Position numbers and translations under genes: made by a program. Below the pieces are notes generated by a model that searched no databases, was not told the origin of the DNA, and was given only the letters and a program-made list of their open reading frames with translations. Source: an uncultured Ruminococcus sp. (GTDB taxonomy: Bacteria > Bacillota > Clostridia > Oscillospirales > Acutalibacteraceae). From it: a DNA stretch of 43,066 nt. Of the stretch, positions 8,578-16,945 are shown piece by piece. The stretch is taken from the NCBI GenBank assembly GCA_902785555.1, contig CACZZB010000010.1, forward strand, positions 1 through 43,066, read 5' to 3'. Within the stretch, counting starts at the first letter, position 1, and each line of letters starts with the position of its first letter.

Positions 8578-9363
8578 ATGAACAGAAAAAAAAGCGTTAT
8601 AAAATTTATGATATTAAGTGCTGTTTTTGCGGTAATTGCATCAAGTTCGCTCTGTGTTCATGCCGAACCCGAGGAAAGTGTTGATATACAGATATCCGAA
8701 CAGCCTGTTATACAGGAAAGCATTGAGGAAACTTCTTTCGAGGAGTCGGATATTGAACTTCCCGAAATCTCACAAGCTCCCGAACCGTCGGAATTTTCGG
8801 AAACAGAGCCGTCTTATTATGAAGAATCGTCCGTCTTTTCACAACCGGAGCCTGAACCCGAACCTGAACCCTCATATTATTATGACCCGTCACAGACTGA
8901 GGAAAATCCGTTCCCGTGGGCTCAGGGAAGCACGGATTATTATTATCAGCCCGAATACAGTTATGAAGAAAGCTACTATTATTATGATGAACCCGAATAC
9001 AGCTATCCGTCGGTATCTTATGAAGAATCAAGCTATTCGTACTATTACGAAAATGAGTTAAGCGAAACAGCCGAATCGGAAGATGAATCCTCGGTAGTAT
9101 ATCATGAAACATCCGTTGACAGCACCGAATTGACTTCCAAAGACTGGGAGAATCTTAAAAACAGTATGAGTTCCGATATGAAACTTCATGACGGTTCAAA
9201 TAAAAGCTCCGATAATGCAGTGCGTGATATCAAGGATAATGGTCATGGCGCAAACGATAATATAAATTATCTTGTCTGGGGTTTGATACTGATATTATTG
9301 GGGATATTAATAATAATATTTGTAGTCAAGTCTTCTATCGGGGCAAAACGAAAAAATAACTGA
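8578..9363 (+). CDS. Secreted, Pro/Glu/Ser/Tyr-rich protein with C-terminal membrane anchor
   Basis: 261 residues, function unknown. Residues 1-30 are a signal peptide ending near CVHAEP. Residues 30 to about 175 are low complexity, dense in Glu, Pro, Ser and Tyr, with repeated EPEPEP, YEESxYYY and EPEYSYPS blocks. A polar spacer follows, then one strongly hydrophobic segment at about 231-252 and a basic tail (GAKRKNN). The layout suits an extracytoplasmic stalk held in the membrane, with the C-terminus inside; no LPXTG sorting motif is present. The start follows AAAGGAC by about 9 bases. No recognisable catalytic domain. Confidence 0.75.
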   Translation: MNRKKSVIKFMILSAVFAVIASSSLCVHAEPEESVDIQISEQPVIQESIEETSFEESDIELPEISQAPEPSEFSETEPSYYEESSVFSQPEPEPEPEPSYYYDPSQTEENPFPWAQGSTDYYYQPEYSYEESYYYYDEPEYSYPSVSYEESSYSYYYENELSETAESEDESSVVYHETSVDSTELTSKDWENLKNSMSSDMKLHDGSNKSSDNAVRDIKDNGHGANDNINYLVWGLILILLGILIIIFVVKSSIGAKRKNN

Positions 9364-9422
9364 AAATTTACAACAAAAGCCTAAAAAATAGGTAATTAAA
9401 AGAGAAAAGTATAGTCTTGATA

Positions 9423-9447
9423 TTTAATTTCTTTAAAAGAAATTAAA
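9423..9447. promoter_or_regulatory. Large perfect palindrome upstream of the transketolase genes
   Basis: A 12-base arm (9423-9434) and its exact complement (9436-9447) flank one central base. It lies immediately upstream of, and partly overlaps, the poor -35 region of the likely promoter (TATAAT at 9464-9469). It has no T run and is better explained as a protein-binding site than as a terminator. The binding protein is unknown. Confidence 0.5.
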
Positions 9448-9517
9448 ATATATATATGTGTGTTATAATTCCTTTGAAACAAACCTGTGAAATTGAAAAT
9501 GGAGGACTGGTTAAAAA

Positions 9518-10360
9518 ATGACTAATCAAGAAATTCTGGAAATGCAGAAAATTGCCTGCAAGGTGCGTATCTGGACAATAGAGGGCGTGTTCAACGCAAA
9601 ATCGGGACATCCCGGAGGTTCTCTCTCGGCTGCCGACATGATGACCTACCTCTATTTCAAAGAAATGAACGTTGACCCCAAAGACCCCAAAAACCCCGAC
9701 AGAGACAGATTCGTACTCTCAAAAGGTCACTGCTGCCCTGCTCTTTATGCTGCACTCGCCCTTAAAGGATATTTTTCGACAGACGAGATAAAAATTCTCC
9801 GTCACATCGGTGCAATGCTTCAGGGACATCCCGATATGAAAAATACTCCCGGTGTTGATATGAGCTCGGGTTCACTCGGTCAGGGCGTATCGGCTGCCTG
9901 CGGAATGGCACTTGCCGGAAAGCTGGATAAAAAAGATTACAGAGTATATGCAATGCTCGGTGACGGTGAGTGTGAAGAAGGTCAGGTATGGGAGGCTGCA
10001 ATGTTCGCTTCTCACATGAAGCTTGATAACCTTTGCCTTATAGTCGATTTCAACGGCTTGCAGATAGACGGTCATGTAAATGATGTTGCAGGTCTTGAGC
10101 CTCTCGATAAAAAATTTGAGGGATTCGGATTTGAAGTCATCAAAATAAACGGAAATGATTTCAACGAAATAGAATCAGCCCTTGAAAAAGCTAAGACCGT
10201 TAAAGGAAAGCCCACTGTTATTATTGCGAATACAATTAAAGGCAAGGGCGTTTCATATATGGAAAATCAGGTAGGCTGGCATGGAAAAGCTCCTAATGCC
10301 GATGAGTACAAAATTGCAATAGATGAACTCAATGCACAGCTTAAAGAATTGGAGGGCTAA
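9518..10360 (+). CDS. Transketolase, N-terminal (TPP-binding) subunit
   Basis: 280 residues, the usual size for the thiamine-diphosphate-binding half of a split transketolase. It contains KSGHPGGSLS near the N-terminus, SKGHCCPALY, and the TPP/Mg motif starting GDGECEEGQVWEA and ending in the DFN segment (IVDFNGLQIDG). With the next gene it moves two-carbon units between sugar phosphates in the pentose phosphate pathway. The ATG is 11 bases after GGAGG. The gene is richer in C-ending codons than its neighbours, as expected for high expression. Confidence 0.93.
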   Translation: MTNQEILEMQKIACKVRIWTIEGVFNAKSGHPGGSLSAADMMTYLYFKEMNVDPKDPKNPDRDRFVLSKGHCCPALYAALALKGYFSTDEIKILRHIGAMLQGHPDMKNTPGVDMSSGSLGQGVSAACGMALAGKLDKKDYRVYAMLGDGECEEGQVWEAAMFASHMKLDNLCLIVDFNGLQIDGHVNDVAGLEPLDKKFEGFGFEVIKINGNDFNEIESALEKAKTVKGKPTVIIANTIKGKGVSYMENQVGWHGKAPNADEYKIAIDELNAQLKELEG

Positions 10361-10363
10361 GAA

Positions 10364-11293
10364 ATGAAAATCGCAACAAGAGAAAGTTTTGGTCGTGCAC
10401 TCTGTGAGCTTGCAAAAACACATCCCGATATAGTTGTACTTGATGCCGACCTTGCAGCAGCTACCAAAACCGATATATTCAAGAAGGAATATCCTGACAG
10501 ATTTTTTGACTGCGGTATCTCGGAGGCTAATATGATAGGTGTTTCAGCCGGTCTTGCAGCCTGCGGAAAAGTGCCTTTTGCAGCATCCTTTGCAATGTTC
10601 GCAACAGGTCGTGCCTATGAGCAGATAAGAAATTCGGTAGGCTATCCTCACCTTAATGTAAAAATTGCCGGTTCACACGCAGGTATCTCGGTAGGTGAAG
10701 ACGGTGCCACACATCAGTGCTGCGAAGACCTTGCACTTATGAGAACTATCCCCGGAATGGTAGTGCTCAATCCGGCTGACCACTATGAAATGACGGAAGC
10801 TGTAAAAGCTGCCTATGAATATGACGGTCCCGTTTATATAAGACTCGGCAGACTTGCAATAGACACCTTCAATGACCCCGATACATATAAATTTGAACTC
10901 GGCAAGGGTATCACCCTCAAAGAAGGTAATGATGTTACTGTTATTGCAACAGGTCTTATCGTTAATGAAGCTCTCAAAGCTGTCAGGGCTCTTGAAGAAA
11001 AAGGCATAAATGCCCGTCTTATCAATATCCACACCATAAAGCCTATCGACAAGGATATCATCATCAAAGCCGCACAGGAAACAGGAAGAATCATTACAGT
11101 TGAGGAACACAGCATTATAGGCGGTCTCGGTGAGGCTGTATGCTCTGTTACTTCGGAATACTGTCCTGTAACGGTAAAGAGAATAGGCATTGATGATATA
11201 TACGGACACAGCGGTCCCGCACTCGGACTGTGGGCTGAATTCGGTCTTGATGCTGAAGGTCTTGAAAAACGTATCGTTGAACTTATGAAATAA
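10364..11293 (+). CDS. Transketolase, C-terminal subunit
   Basis: 309 residues, starting three bases after the N-terminal subunit. It contains the pyrimidine-binding domain (FFDCGISEANMIGVSAGLA, then the SHAGISVGEDGATHQ region that contacts the cofactor) and a C-terminal domain (VEEHSIIGGLGEAV). Works as a heteromeric pair with the preceding gene. Homologues can resemble the 1-deoxyxylulose-5-phosphate synthase C-terminus, but the split gene pair and GEDGATHQ favour transketolase. Confidence 0.93.
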   Translation: MKIATRESFGRALCELAKTHPDIVVLDADLAAATKTDIFKKEYPDRFFDCGISEANMIGVSAGLAACGKVPFAASFAMFATGRAYEQIRNSVGYPHLNVKIAGSHAGISVGEDGATHQCCEDLALMRTIPGMVVLNPADHYEMTEAVKAAYEYDGPVYIRLGRLAIDTFNDPDTYKFELGKGITLKEGNDVTVIATGLIVNEALKAVRALEEKGINARLINIHTIKPIDKDIIIKAAQETGRIITVEEHSIIGGLGEAVCSVTSEYCPVTVKRIGIDDIYGHSGPALGLWAEFGLDAEGLEKRIVELMK

Positions 11294-11313
11294 TCTTTGT
11301 TAAAATAAAAATA

Positions 11314-11350
11314 ACAGTTACGGAAATGTTGATTTTCCGTAACTGTATTT
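11314..11350. terminator. Bidirectional terminator between transketolase and dus
   Basis: A 13-base perfect stem (11314-11326 with 11334-11346) and a 7-base loop, followed by a T run on the plus side and an A-rich stretch (T-rich on the minus strand) on the other. It serves the convergent transketolase and dihydrouridine synthase genes. Confidence 0.85.
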
Positions 11351-11351
11351 T

Positions 11352-12308
11352 TTATGTATCTATCATTTTGCAAAGTTCTATCAGGTCATTAAAAGTTTCA
11401 AGAGAACCTGACTGTCTGCGGAGAGCAGCCGCCCCGTGTACTCCTTTAAAATACCATGCGGCGTGTTTTCTTGCCTCTCGCATACCGTTATATTCGCCTT
11501 TGTATTCGCATAATTTCTGTATATGACGCAAAAGAACAGATATCCTTTCTGCATTTGATACGGGAAGTGACGGTCTGTCGTGATTTATGAGCATGGATAT
11601 TTCCTGAAATATCCATGGATTTCCCAAAGCTCCACGACCTATCATTACCATATCGCAATTTGTTTCTTCAATCATTTTGGCAGCAAGTTCTGCACTTGTT
11701 ATGTCACCGTTGCCGATAACGGGTATCTGTACGGCTTTTTTTACCTGTCGTATTATATCCCAATCGGCAGGCGGCATATATTGCTGTTCCCTTGTACGAC
11801 CATGCACTGTAATTGCATCTGCTCCTGCCTGTTCGCATATTTTCGCTACTTCAACTGCATTTATCGAATTTTTATCCCAGCCCTTTCTTATCTTTACAGT
11901 GACAGGGATATCAACGGCTTTTTTGATAGCCGAAACTATCTTTCCGCATAATTCGGGGTCTTTCATCAAAGCAGAGCCTGAACCGTTGAGGGCTATTTTC
12001 GGAGCAGGACAGCCCATATTTATATCTATGATATCGGGCTTGTATTCAAGTGCAGTTTCAGCCGCCTTTGCCATGACCTCGGGTTCATATCCGAAAAGCT
12101 GTATTGCGGCAGGTCTTTCTTTGTCGGACAGTTCAAGCAGTTCTCTTGACTTGTCATTGTTATAAGTAATTCCCTTTGCACTGACCATTTCACCCACAAC
12201 ATAAGCCGCACCGAAATCCACGCATAATTCCCTGAAAGCCCTGTCGGCAACTCCCGCCATTGGAGCAAGTACTGCAATGCCTTTTATTTCAACATTTCCT
12301 ATCTTCAA
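11352..12308 (-). CDS. dusB: tRNA-dihydrouridine synthase
   Basis: 318-residue FMN enzyme reducing uridines in tRNA. Features: LAPMAGVAD near the N-terminus, the MGCPAPK active-site cysteine motif, ALMKDPEL, the ITVHGRTREQQY phosphate-binding stretch and IPVIGNGDI. This pattern fits the DusB group common in Firmicutes. The start is TTG at 12308, 8 bases after AAGGTGA; the nearby ATG is out of frame. It has its own promoter. Confidence 0.92.
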   Translation of the reverse strand: MKIGNVEIKGIAVLAPMAGVADRAFRELCVDFGAAYVVGEMVSAKGITYNNDKSRELLELSDKERPAAIQLFGYEPEVMAKAAETALEYKPDIIDINMGCPAPKIALNGSGSALMKDPELCGKIVSAIKKAVDIPVTVKIRKGWDKNSINAVEVAKICEQAGADAITVHGRTREQQYMPPADWDIIRQVKKAVQIPVIGNGDITSAELAAKMIEETNCDMVMIGRGALGNPWIFQEISMLINHDRPSLPVSNAERISVLLRHIQKLCEYKGEYNGMREARKHAAWYFKGVHGAAALRRQSGSLETFNDLIELCKMIDT

Positions 12309-12341
12309 TTCATATCACCTTTTATTTTCAATAATAAAATA

Positions 12342-12370
12342 ATTATACGAAAAATAAAAAGATTTTTCAA
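12342..12370 (-). promoter_or_regulatory. Promoter of the dihydrouridine synthase gene
   Basis: On the minus strand TTGAAA (12370-12365), 17-base spacer, TATAAT (12347-12342), 33 bases before the TTG start. Confidence 0.75.
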
Positions 12371-12380
12371 TACAAAAAAA

Positions 12381-12413
12381 TCAGCTCCGACAGAAATTAT
12401 CTGCCGAAGCTGA
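12381..12413 (-). terminator. Terminator of the amino acid ABC transporter operon
   Basis: Arms 12381-12394 and 12400-12413 pair over 14 bases with two wobble or mismatched positions around a 5-base loop. Leftward transcription then meets a run of seven T. Confidence 0.8.
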
Positions 12414-12420
12414 ATATTTT

Positions 12421-13173
12421 TTAAAGAACTTTTGAGAGGAAATCTTTCAAACGCTGATTTTGGGGATTTGAGAAAATTTCATTCGGGGTATTTTCTTCTG
12501 CAATAATACCGTCATTGAAGAACATTACCCTGTCGGCAACTTCTCTTGCAAAACCCATTTCATGTGTTACTATGACCATTGTCATACCGCTCTGGGCAAG
12601 TTCCTTGATGAGAGAAAGAACTTCTCCAACCATTTCTGGGTCAAGTGCCGATGTAGGCTCGTCAAAAAGCATTACATCGGGATTCATAGCCAATGCCCTT
12701 ACAATAGCGACACGCTGTTTCTGACCGCCCGAAAGACTGTCGGGGTAAGCATCTGCCTTATCCGAAAGACCGATTCTTTTAAGAAGCTCGTCAGCCTTTT
12801 TCTCGGCTTCCTCTTTGGTCATTTTACCGAGTTTTACGGGAGCTAACATGATATTCTTTTTGATAGTCATATTCGGGAACAAATTGAACTGCTGGAATAC
12901 CATGCCCATTTTTTCACGCATTTTGTTGATGTCAACGGATTTGTCCGTGATGTCCGTACCCTCGAATTTTATGATACCGCCTGTGGGCTGTTCAAGAAGA
13001 TTGAGTGAACGCAGAAAGGTTGATTTTCCGCAGCCCGAAGGACCTATTACGGCGATAACTTCACCTTTGGAAACAGTTGTATTTATATCCTTCAGAACTT
13101 CATGGTCACCAAATGATTTTTTCAAGCCGCTGACTTCAATGAGGATATCTTTTTTATCCTGATTATCTTTCAT
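12421..13173 (-). CDS. Polar amino acid ABC transporter ATP-binding protein
   Basis: 250-residue ATPase of the GlnQ/HisP type. Walker A is GPSGCGKST (residues 44-52), the signature is [15 protein letters not shown], and Walker B is [14 protein letters not shown], followed by the switch histidine in [10 protein letters not shown]. It drives the permease encoded just upstream: the two genes overlap by 11 bases and its AAAGGAG ribosome binding site lies inside the permease gene. The operon ends at the terminator right behind it. Confidence 0.93.
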   Translation of the reverse strand: MKDNQDKKDILIEVSGLKKSFGDHEVLKDINTTVSKGEVIAVIGPSGCGKSTFLRSLNLLEQPTGGIIKFEGTDITDKSVDINKMREKMGMVFQQFNLFPNMTIKKNIMLAPVKLGKMTKEEAEKKADELLKRIGLSDKADAYPDSLSGGQKQRVAIVRALAMNPDVMLFDEPTSALDPEMVGEVLSLIKELAQSGMTMVIVTHEMGFAREVADRVMFFNDGIIAEENTPNEIFSNPQNQRLKDFLSKVL

Positions 13174-15448
13174 TTTTCTTCAATCTCCTTTCAAGTCTGC
13201 TGACACCGTATGACAAGAGCAGTACCATTACAAGATATATCAATGCAACGGCTACCAACGGGATAAATGCTTCAAAGGTCTGGCTTCTGATGATATCGCC
13301 GCCCTTTGTCAGGTCTTGTAAGCCTATGTAACCGCTGATAGCGGTTTCTTTGAGAAGGCTTATAAATTCATTGCACAGAGCAGGGAGCATATTTTTGAAA
13401 GCCTGTGGCATGATGATATTTGACATAGTCTGACGGTAGTTAAGACCAAGACATCTTCCGGCTTCAAACTGTCCCTTGTCAACAGCATTTATGCCTGAAC
13501 GGATAACTTCCGCAACATAAGCACCCGAATTCAGTCCGAATGCAACGACTGCAACAAGTATCTTGTTTACATTGACAGATGCGAATATTACATAGTAGAT
13601 TATCAAAAGCTGTATCATGGCAGGAGTTCCTCTGATGACAGCAAGATATATCTTACAGATGACATTGAGGATTTTAAGTTTACCCTGTTGGTCGTGTACC
13701 GTTCTTACAACTGCAACAAGAGTTCCTATCACAAGACCGATTATGATTGCAAGCAATGTTATAAGAAGTGTATTTCCAAGACCTGAAAGGATATACTGCC
13801 ATCTGTTGTCTTCAACGAAATTCTGGCGGAGTTTGTCCGTGAATGAAAGGCTTTTTGTATCGCTTTTACCGTCAGAAGCTGAGGAAGAACCTTTATTGAT
13901 TATAATTACCTGTTTTGAAGTTGTGTAGGAGTCGGAGAAATCAACATTTTGTTTTCTGTCCTCGGTAACGGTCATGCCTGCCGCACCGACATCAGCCTTG
14001 CCCGACTGAATCGCAGAAAGGATAGAATCGAAAGCCATGTTTTCGATTTCCATTTCAAGACCGAGTTCATCACATACAGCCTGCATGATATCCATGTCAA
14101 TGCCGACTATCTGATTATTTTCGATATATTCATAGGGTTTGAATTCGGCATTGGTAGCAACAACTAATTTGCCCGTTCTTTGAACATTCTTTTTTTGATA
14201 GGGCATAGTGCCTTTTTCGTCATCAGTACCTATATAATTTGTGTTTATCTTTGCAATAGTACCGTCAGTCTTTAATTTTTGCAGTGCGGTATTGATTTTT
14301 GAAAGAAGTTCGGAATTGCCTTTTTTAACGCAGAGAGCGTATTCTTCAACGGCAAATTCTTCTTCAAGAATTGCAAGATTTTTATTAACGGCTATAAAAG
14401 AAAGTGCAGGCTGTTCATCAATGATAACACAGTCAATTTTATTTTGATTGAGTGCCTGAATAGCGTCGGCAGCTTTTGTATATCTTTCAAGATTTGCAGT
14501 ACCGTCTTTTTCATAATCGGTTGCAAATGTATCGCCTGTTGTGCCGAGCTGTACACCGATATTTTTTCCTTTGAGGTCATCAACTGATTTTATAGTATTA
14601 TCGGCAGCAGATGATTTTTCATCATTAACGATAATGACCTGTTTTGAAGTGGTATAGGAGTCGGAGAAATCAACATTCTTTTTTCTGTCCTCGGTAACGG
14701 TCATGCCTGCCGCACCGACAGAGGCTTTGCCTGACTGTATTGCAGGGAGAATCGAATCGAAAGCCATGTTTTCAATGACAAGGTTCATACCGAGTTCATC
14801 ACAGATAGCTTGCATGATATCCATATCAATGCCTACTATCTGATTGTTTTCAATGTATTCATAGGGCTTGAATTCGGCATTTGTTGCGACAACTAAATCG
14901 CCTGTTCTCTGAACATCCTTTTTCTGATAGGGCATAGTGCCTTTTTCTTCGTCAGTACCGATATAGTTGGTATTTATTTTATCAATGGTACCATCGGATT
15001 TTAATTTTTGCAGTACGGAATTGATTTTTGAAAGAAGTTCGGAATTGCCTTTTTTAACACAGAGGGCGTATTCTTCAACTGCAAATTCTTCTTCAAGAAT
15101 CTTAATGTCATCATTCACTGCTGTGAATGAAAGTGCCGGCTGTTCGTCTATGATAACACAATCAATTTTGTGTTGTTTGAGAGCCTGAACAGCGTCAGCG
15201 GCTTTGTTGTAGCGTTCTATTTTTGCAGTACCGTCTTTTTCATAATCGGTTGCAAATGTATCGCCTGTTGTTCCGAGCTGTACGCCTATGGTTTTTCCGA
15301 CAAGGTCGTCAACTCCTTTGATAGTGCTTTCACTCTCGTTTTCGGCAGATACTGTGACTGTACACAAGGTCATAGTCAGCCATACAGCCAAAAGTGTAAG
15401 AGCCAAAAAAGCAGCGGTTGCTTTTTTAAAGCGTTTTTTTCTGAGCAT
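13163..15448 (-). CDS. Amino acid ABC transporter: permuted tandem substrate-binding modules fused to permease
   Basis: 761 residues. A signal peptide or anchor (1-35) is followed by two copies of a 243-residue module (about 43-275 and 286-518), a Ser/Asp-rich linker, and a GlnP/HisM-type permease (about 550-755, with the [13 protein letters not shown] coupling loop). The binding modules are type II amino acid receptors (SBP_bac_3), but the order is unusual. Each module begins with what is normally the second lobe (IKxVDDL-GK-IGVQLG, 43-165 and 286-408) and ends with the normal first lobe ([14 protein letters not shown] to [15 protein letters not shown], 185-273 and 428-516). The protein thus reads lobe 2 - lobe 1 - lobe 2 - lobe 1 - permease. 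The known fused form (L. lactis GlnP) has complete receptors before the permease. The ATG follows GGAGG. Exact ligand unknown. Confidence 0.88.
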   Translation of the reverse strand: MLRKKRFKKATAAFLALTLLAVWLTMTLCTVTVSAENESESTIKGVDDLVGKTIGVQLGTTGDTFATDYEKDGTAKIERYNKAADAVQALKQHKIDCVIIDEQPALSFTAVNDDIKILEEEFAVEEYALCVKKGNSELLSKINSVLQKLKSDGTIDKINTNYIGTDEEKGTMPYQKKDVQRTGDLVVATNAEFKPYEYIENNQIVGIDMDIMQAICDELGMNLVIENMAFDSILPAIQSGKASVGAAGMTVTEDRKKNVDFSDSYTTSKQVIIVNDEKSSAADNTIKSVDDLKGKNIGVQLGTTGDTFATDYEKDGTANLERYTKAADAIQALNQNKIDCVIIDEQPALSFIAVNKNLAILEEEFAVEEYALCVKKGNSELLSKINTALQKLKTDGTIAKINTNYIGTDDEKGTMPYQKKNVQRTGKLVVATNAEFKPYEYIENNQIVGIDMDIMQAVCDELGLEMEIENMAFDSILSAIQSGKADVGAAGMTVTEDRKQNVDFSDSYTTSKQVIIINKGSSSASDGKSDTKSLSFTDKLRQNFVEDNRWQYILSGLGNTLLITLLAIIIGLVIGTLVAVVRTVHDQQGKLKILNVICKIYLAVIRGTPAMIQLLIIYYVIFASVNVNKILVAVVAFGLNSGAYVAEVIRSGINAVDKGQFEAGRCLGLNYRQTMSNIIMPQAFKNMLPALCNEFISLLKETAISGYIGLQDLTKGGDIIRSQTFEAFIPLVAVALIYLVMVLLLSYGVSRLERRLKKNER
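13895..14593 (-). repeat. Direct tandem repeat, copy 2 (permease-proximal)
   Basis: Encodes residues 286-518 of the transporter protein. It is a diverged copy of 14618-15322, at a constant offset of 729 bases (243 codons), with long identical or near-identical blocks visible at the DNA level. Confidence 0.85.
14618..15322 (-). repeat. Direct tandem repeat, copy 1 (N-terminal)
   Basis: Encodes residues 43-277 of the transporter protein; pairs with 13895-14593. The strong match in DNA, including third positions, points to fairly recent duplication or continuing gene conversion. Confidence 0.85.
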
Positions 15449-15480
15449 TTTTAAGCCTCCATAAAATCAAGATAAAACTA

Positions 15481-15509
15481 ATTATACCATTATTCTATAC
15501 AAAATACAA
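15481..15509 (-). promoter_or_regulatory. Promoter of the amino acid ABC transporter operon
   Basis: On the minus strand TTGTAT (15509-15504), 17-base spacer, TATAAT (15486-15481), 32 bases upstream of the ATG. Confidence 0.75.
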
Positions 15510-15525
15510 TTCACATAAAGAATTA

Positions 15526-16803
15526 TTACTGCGAATTTTTATTAAACTTGATTTTGTCCCAATACGCTTTATAAGCCTGTTCATTTTTATTCAGGGCAGG
15601 TTCATAGTATACAGTGCCGACTAAATTATCGGGCAGATACTGCTGTTCGACCCAATGATTATTGTAATCGTGAGGGTATAAATAGAATTGTCCTTTGTTT
15701 TTTACATCATCACCGTCATAATGTTTATTCTGAAGATGTCGTGGAAATCCTCCGCCTTTACCGTTTTCAATGTCCGTCATAGCCTTGTTTATTGCCATAT
15801 AAGCGGAATTGGATTTAGGGGACTGTGCTACAAGTATAACGGCATTGGCAAGAGGTATTCGTGCTTCGGGCAAGCCTACGGCTAATGCTGTATCGACAGC
15901 GGCTTTGACTATGGGGATTATATTGGGATTGGCAAGTCCTACATCTTCATTTGCACATACCAATAATCTTCGGCAGGCTGACGGCAAGTCATTGGCAGCA
16001 AGTATCCTTGCAAGGTAATGTATGGCGGCATCGGGGTCTGAGCCTCTCATGGATTTTTGAAAAGCTGAAAGCAGGTCATAATGTTCATCACCCTCACGGT
16101 CATATCTTAAAGCACTTTTTTGTGTAAGTGCCTGTACGGTTTCGAGTGAAATTTCTTTTTTATTTTCAATAAGAGGAGTTGAAATTACGGATAATTCAAC
16201 AGCATTGACGGCTTTCCGTACATCTCCTCCACAGGCACAGGCTATATGTTCAACGGCTTTTTCGGAAATAATGATTTCGGTTCCCGTTTCATTTCGGAGA
16301 AAATCAACGGCTCTTTTGACGGCTTTTATAACATCATCTTTTTCGACAGGCTTGAACTCGAATACGGTTGAACGGCTCAGAATTGCCCCATGTATGTAGA
16401 AGTACGGATTTTCGGTAGTGGAAGCTATCAGTGTTATACTGCCGTTTTCAATGTATTCAAGCAAAGTTTGCTGTTGTTTTTTATTGAAATACTGTATTTC
16501 GTCAAGATACAATAGAATTCCGTTGATACCGTTGAAGCCCGATAATTCCCCGACTATATTCTTTATATCGGAAGTAGACGCATTTGTACCGTTTAATTTA
16601 CGCAGAGTTTTATTTGTTTTATCGGCGATTATTGATGCAAGGGTAGTTTTTCCAACACCCGAAGCTCCGTAAAATACCATATTCGGGATATTGCCAGATT
16701 CTATTATATTTCTCAAAGGCCTGTTTTTGTCAAGCAGATGGTGCTGTCCCGAAATATCGTCAAGGGAGTGTGGTCTAAGTCTGTCAGCGAGGGGCGAAGT
16801 CAT
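15526..16803 (-). CDS. rarA: Replication-associated recombination protein A (RarA/MgsA)
   Basis: 425-residue AAA+ clamp-loader-like ATPase acting at stalled replication forks. The start SPLADRLRPHSLDDISGQ is diagnostic. Walker A is GASGVGKT (46-53), Walker B is LYLDEIQYF (about 95-103), and sensor 1 follows in LIASTTENPYF. The C-terminal half holds the tetramerisation region (SDPDAAIHYLARIL, EDVGLA). The ATG follows AAAGGTG. It is divergent from the MATE exporter gene. Confidence 0.95.
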   Translation of the reverse strand: MTSPLADRLRPHSLDDISGQHHLLDKNRPLRNIIESGNIPNMVFYGASGVGKTTLASIIADKTNKTLRKLNGTNASTSDIKNIVGELSGFNGINGILLYLDEIQYFNKKQQQTLLEYIENGSITLIASTTENPYFYIHGAILSRSTVFEFKPVEKDDVIKAVKRAVDFLRNETGTEIIISEKAVEHIACACGGDVRKAVNAVELSVISTPLIENKKEISLETVQALTQKSALRYDREGDEHYDLLSAFQKSMRGSDPDAAIHYLARILAANDLPSACRRLLVCANEDVGLANPNIIPIVKAAVDTALAVGLPEARIPLANAVILVAQSPKSNSAYMAINKAMTDIENGKGGGFPRHLQNKHYDGDDVKNKGQFYLYPHDYNNHWVEQQYLPDNLVGTVYYEPALNKNEQAYKAYWDKIKFNKNSQ

Positions 16804-16841
16804 ATATAAATAACACCTTTCCGTGAAAAAAATTTGTTTTT

Positions 16842-16870
16842 ATAATAACAAAAATATGTAAAAAAATCAA
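16842..16870 (-). promoter_or_regulatory. Promoter of rarA
   Basis: On the minus strand TTGATT (16870-16865), 17-base spacer, TATTAT (16847-16842). Confidence 0.65.
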
Positions 16871-16880
16871 TGAAAAATGC

Positions 16881-16909
16881 TTGAAATATTGAAAGTGAAA
16901 ATGTATAAT
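16881..16909 (+). promoter_or_regulatory. Promoter of the MATE exporter gene
   Basis: TTGAAA (16881-16886), 17-base spacer, TATAAT (16904-16909), followed by the GAGGAA ribosome binding site and ATG at 16946. Confidence 0.75.
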
Positions 16910-16945
16910 TTATTTAAAAGAATTTTGAAATAGAGGAATGTTTCT

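Noticed and set aside
9389..9446. The palindrome upstream of transketolase as a terminator for the surface protein gene
   Set aside because: The arms are AT-only apart from one C/G pair and no T run follows, so it is a poor terminator; an operator role was preferred.
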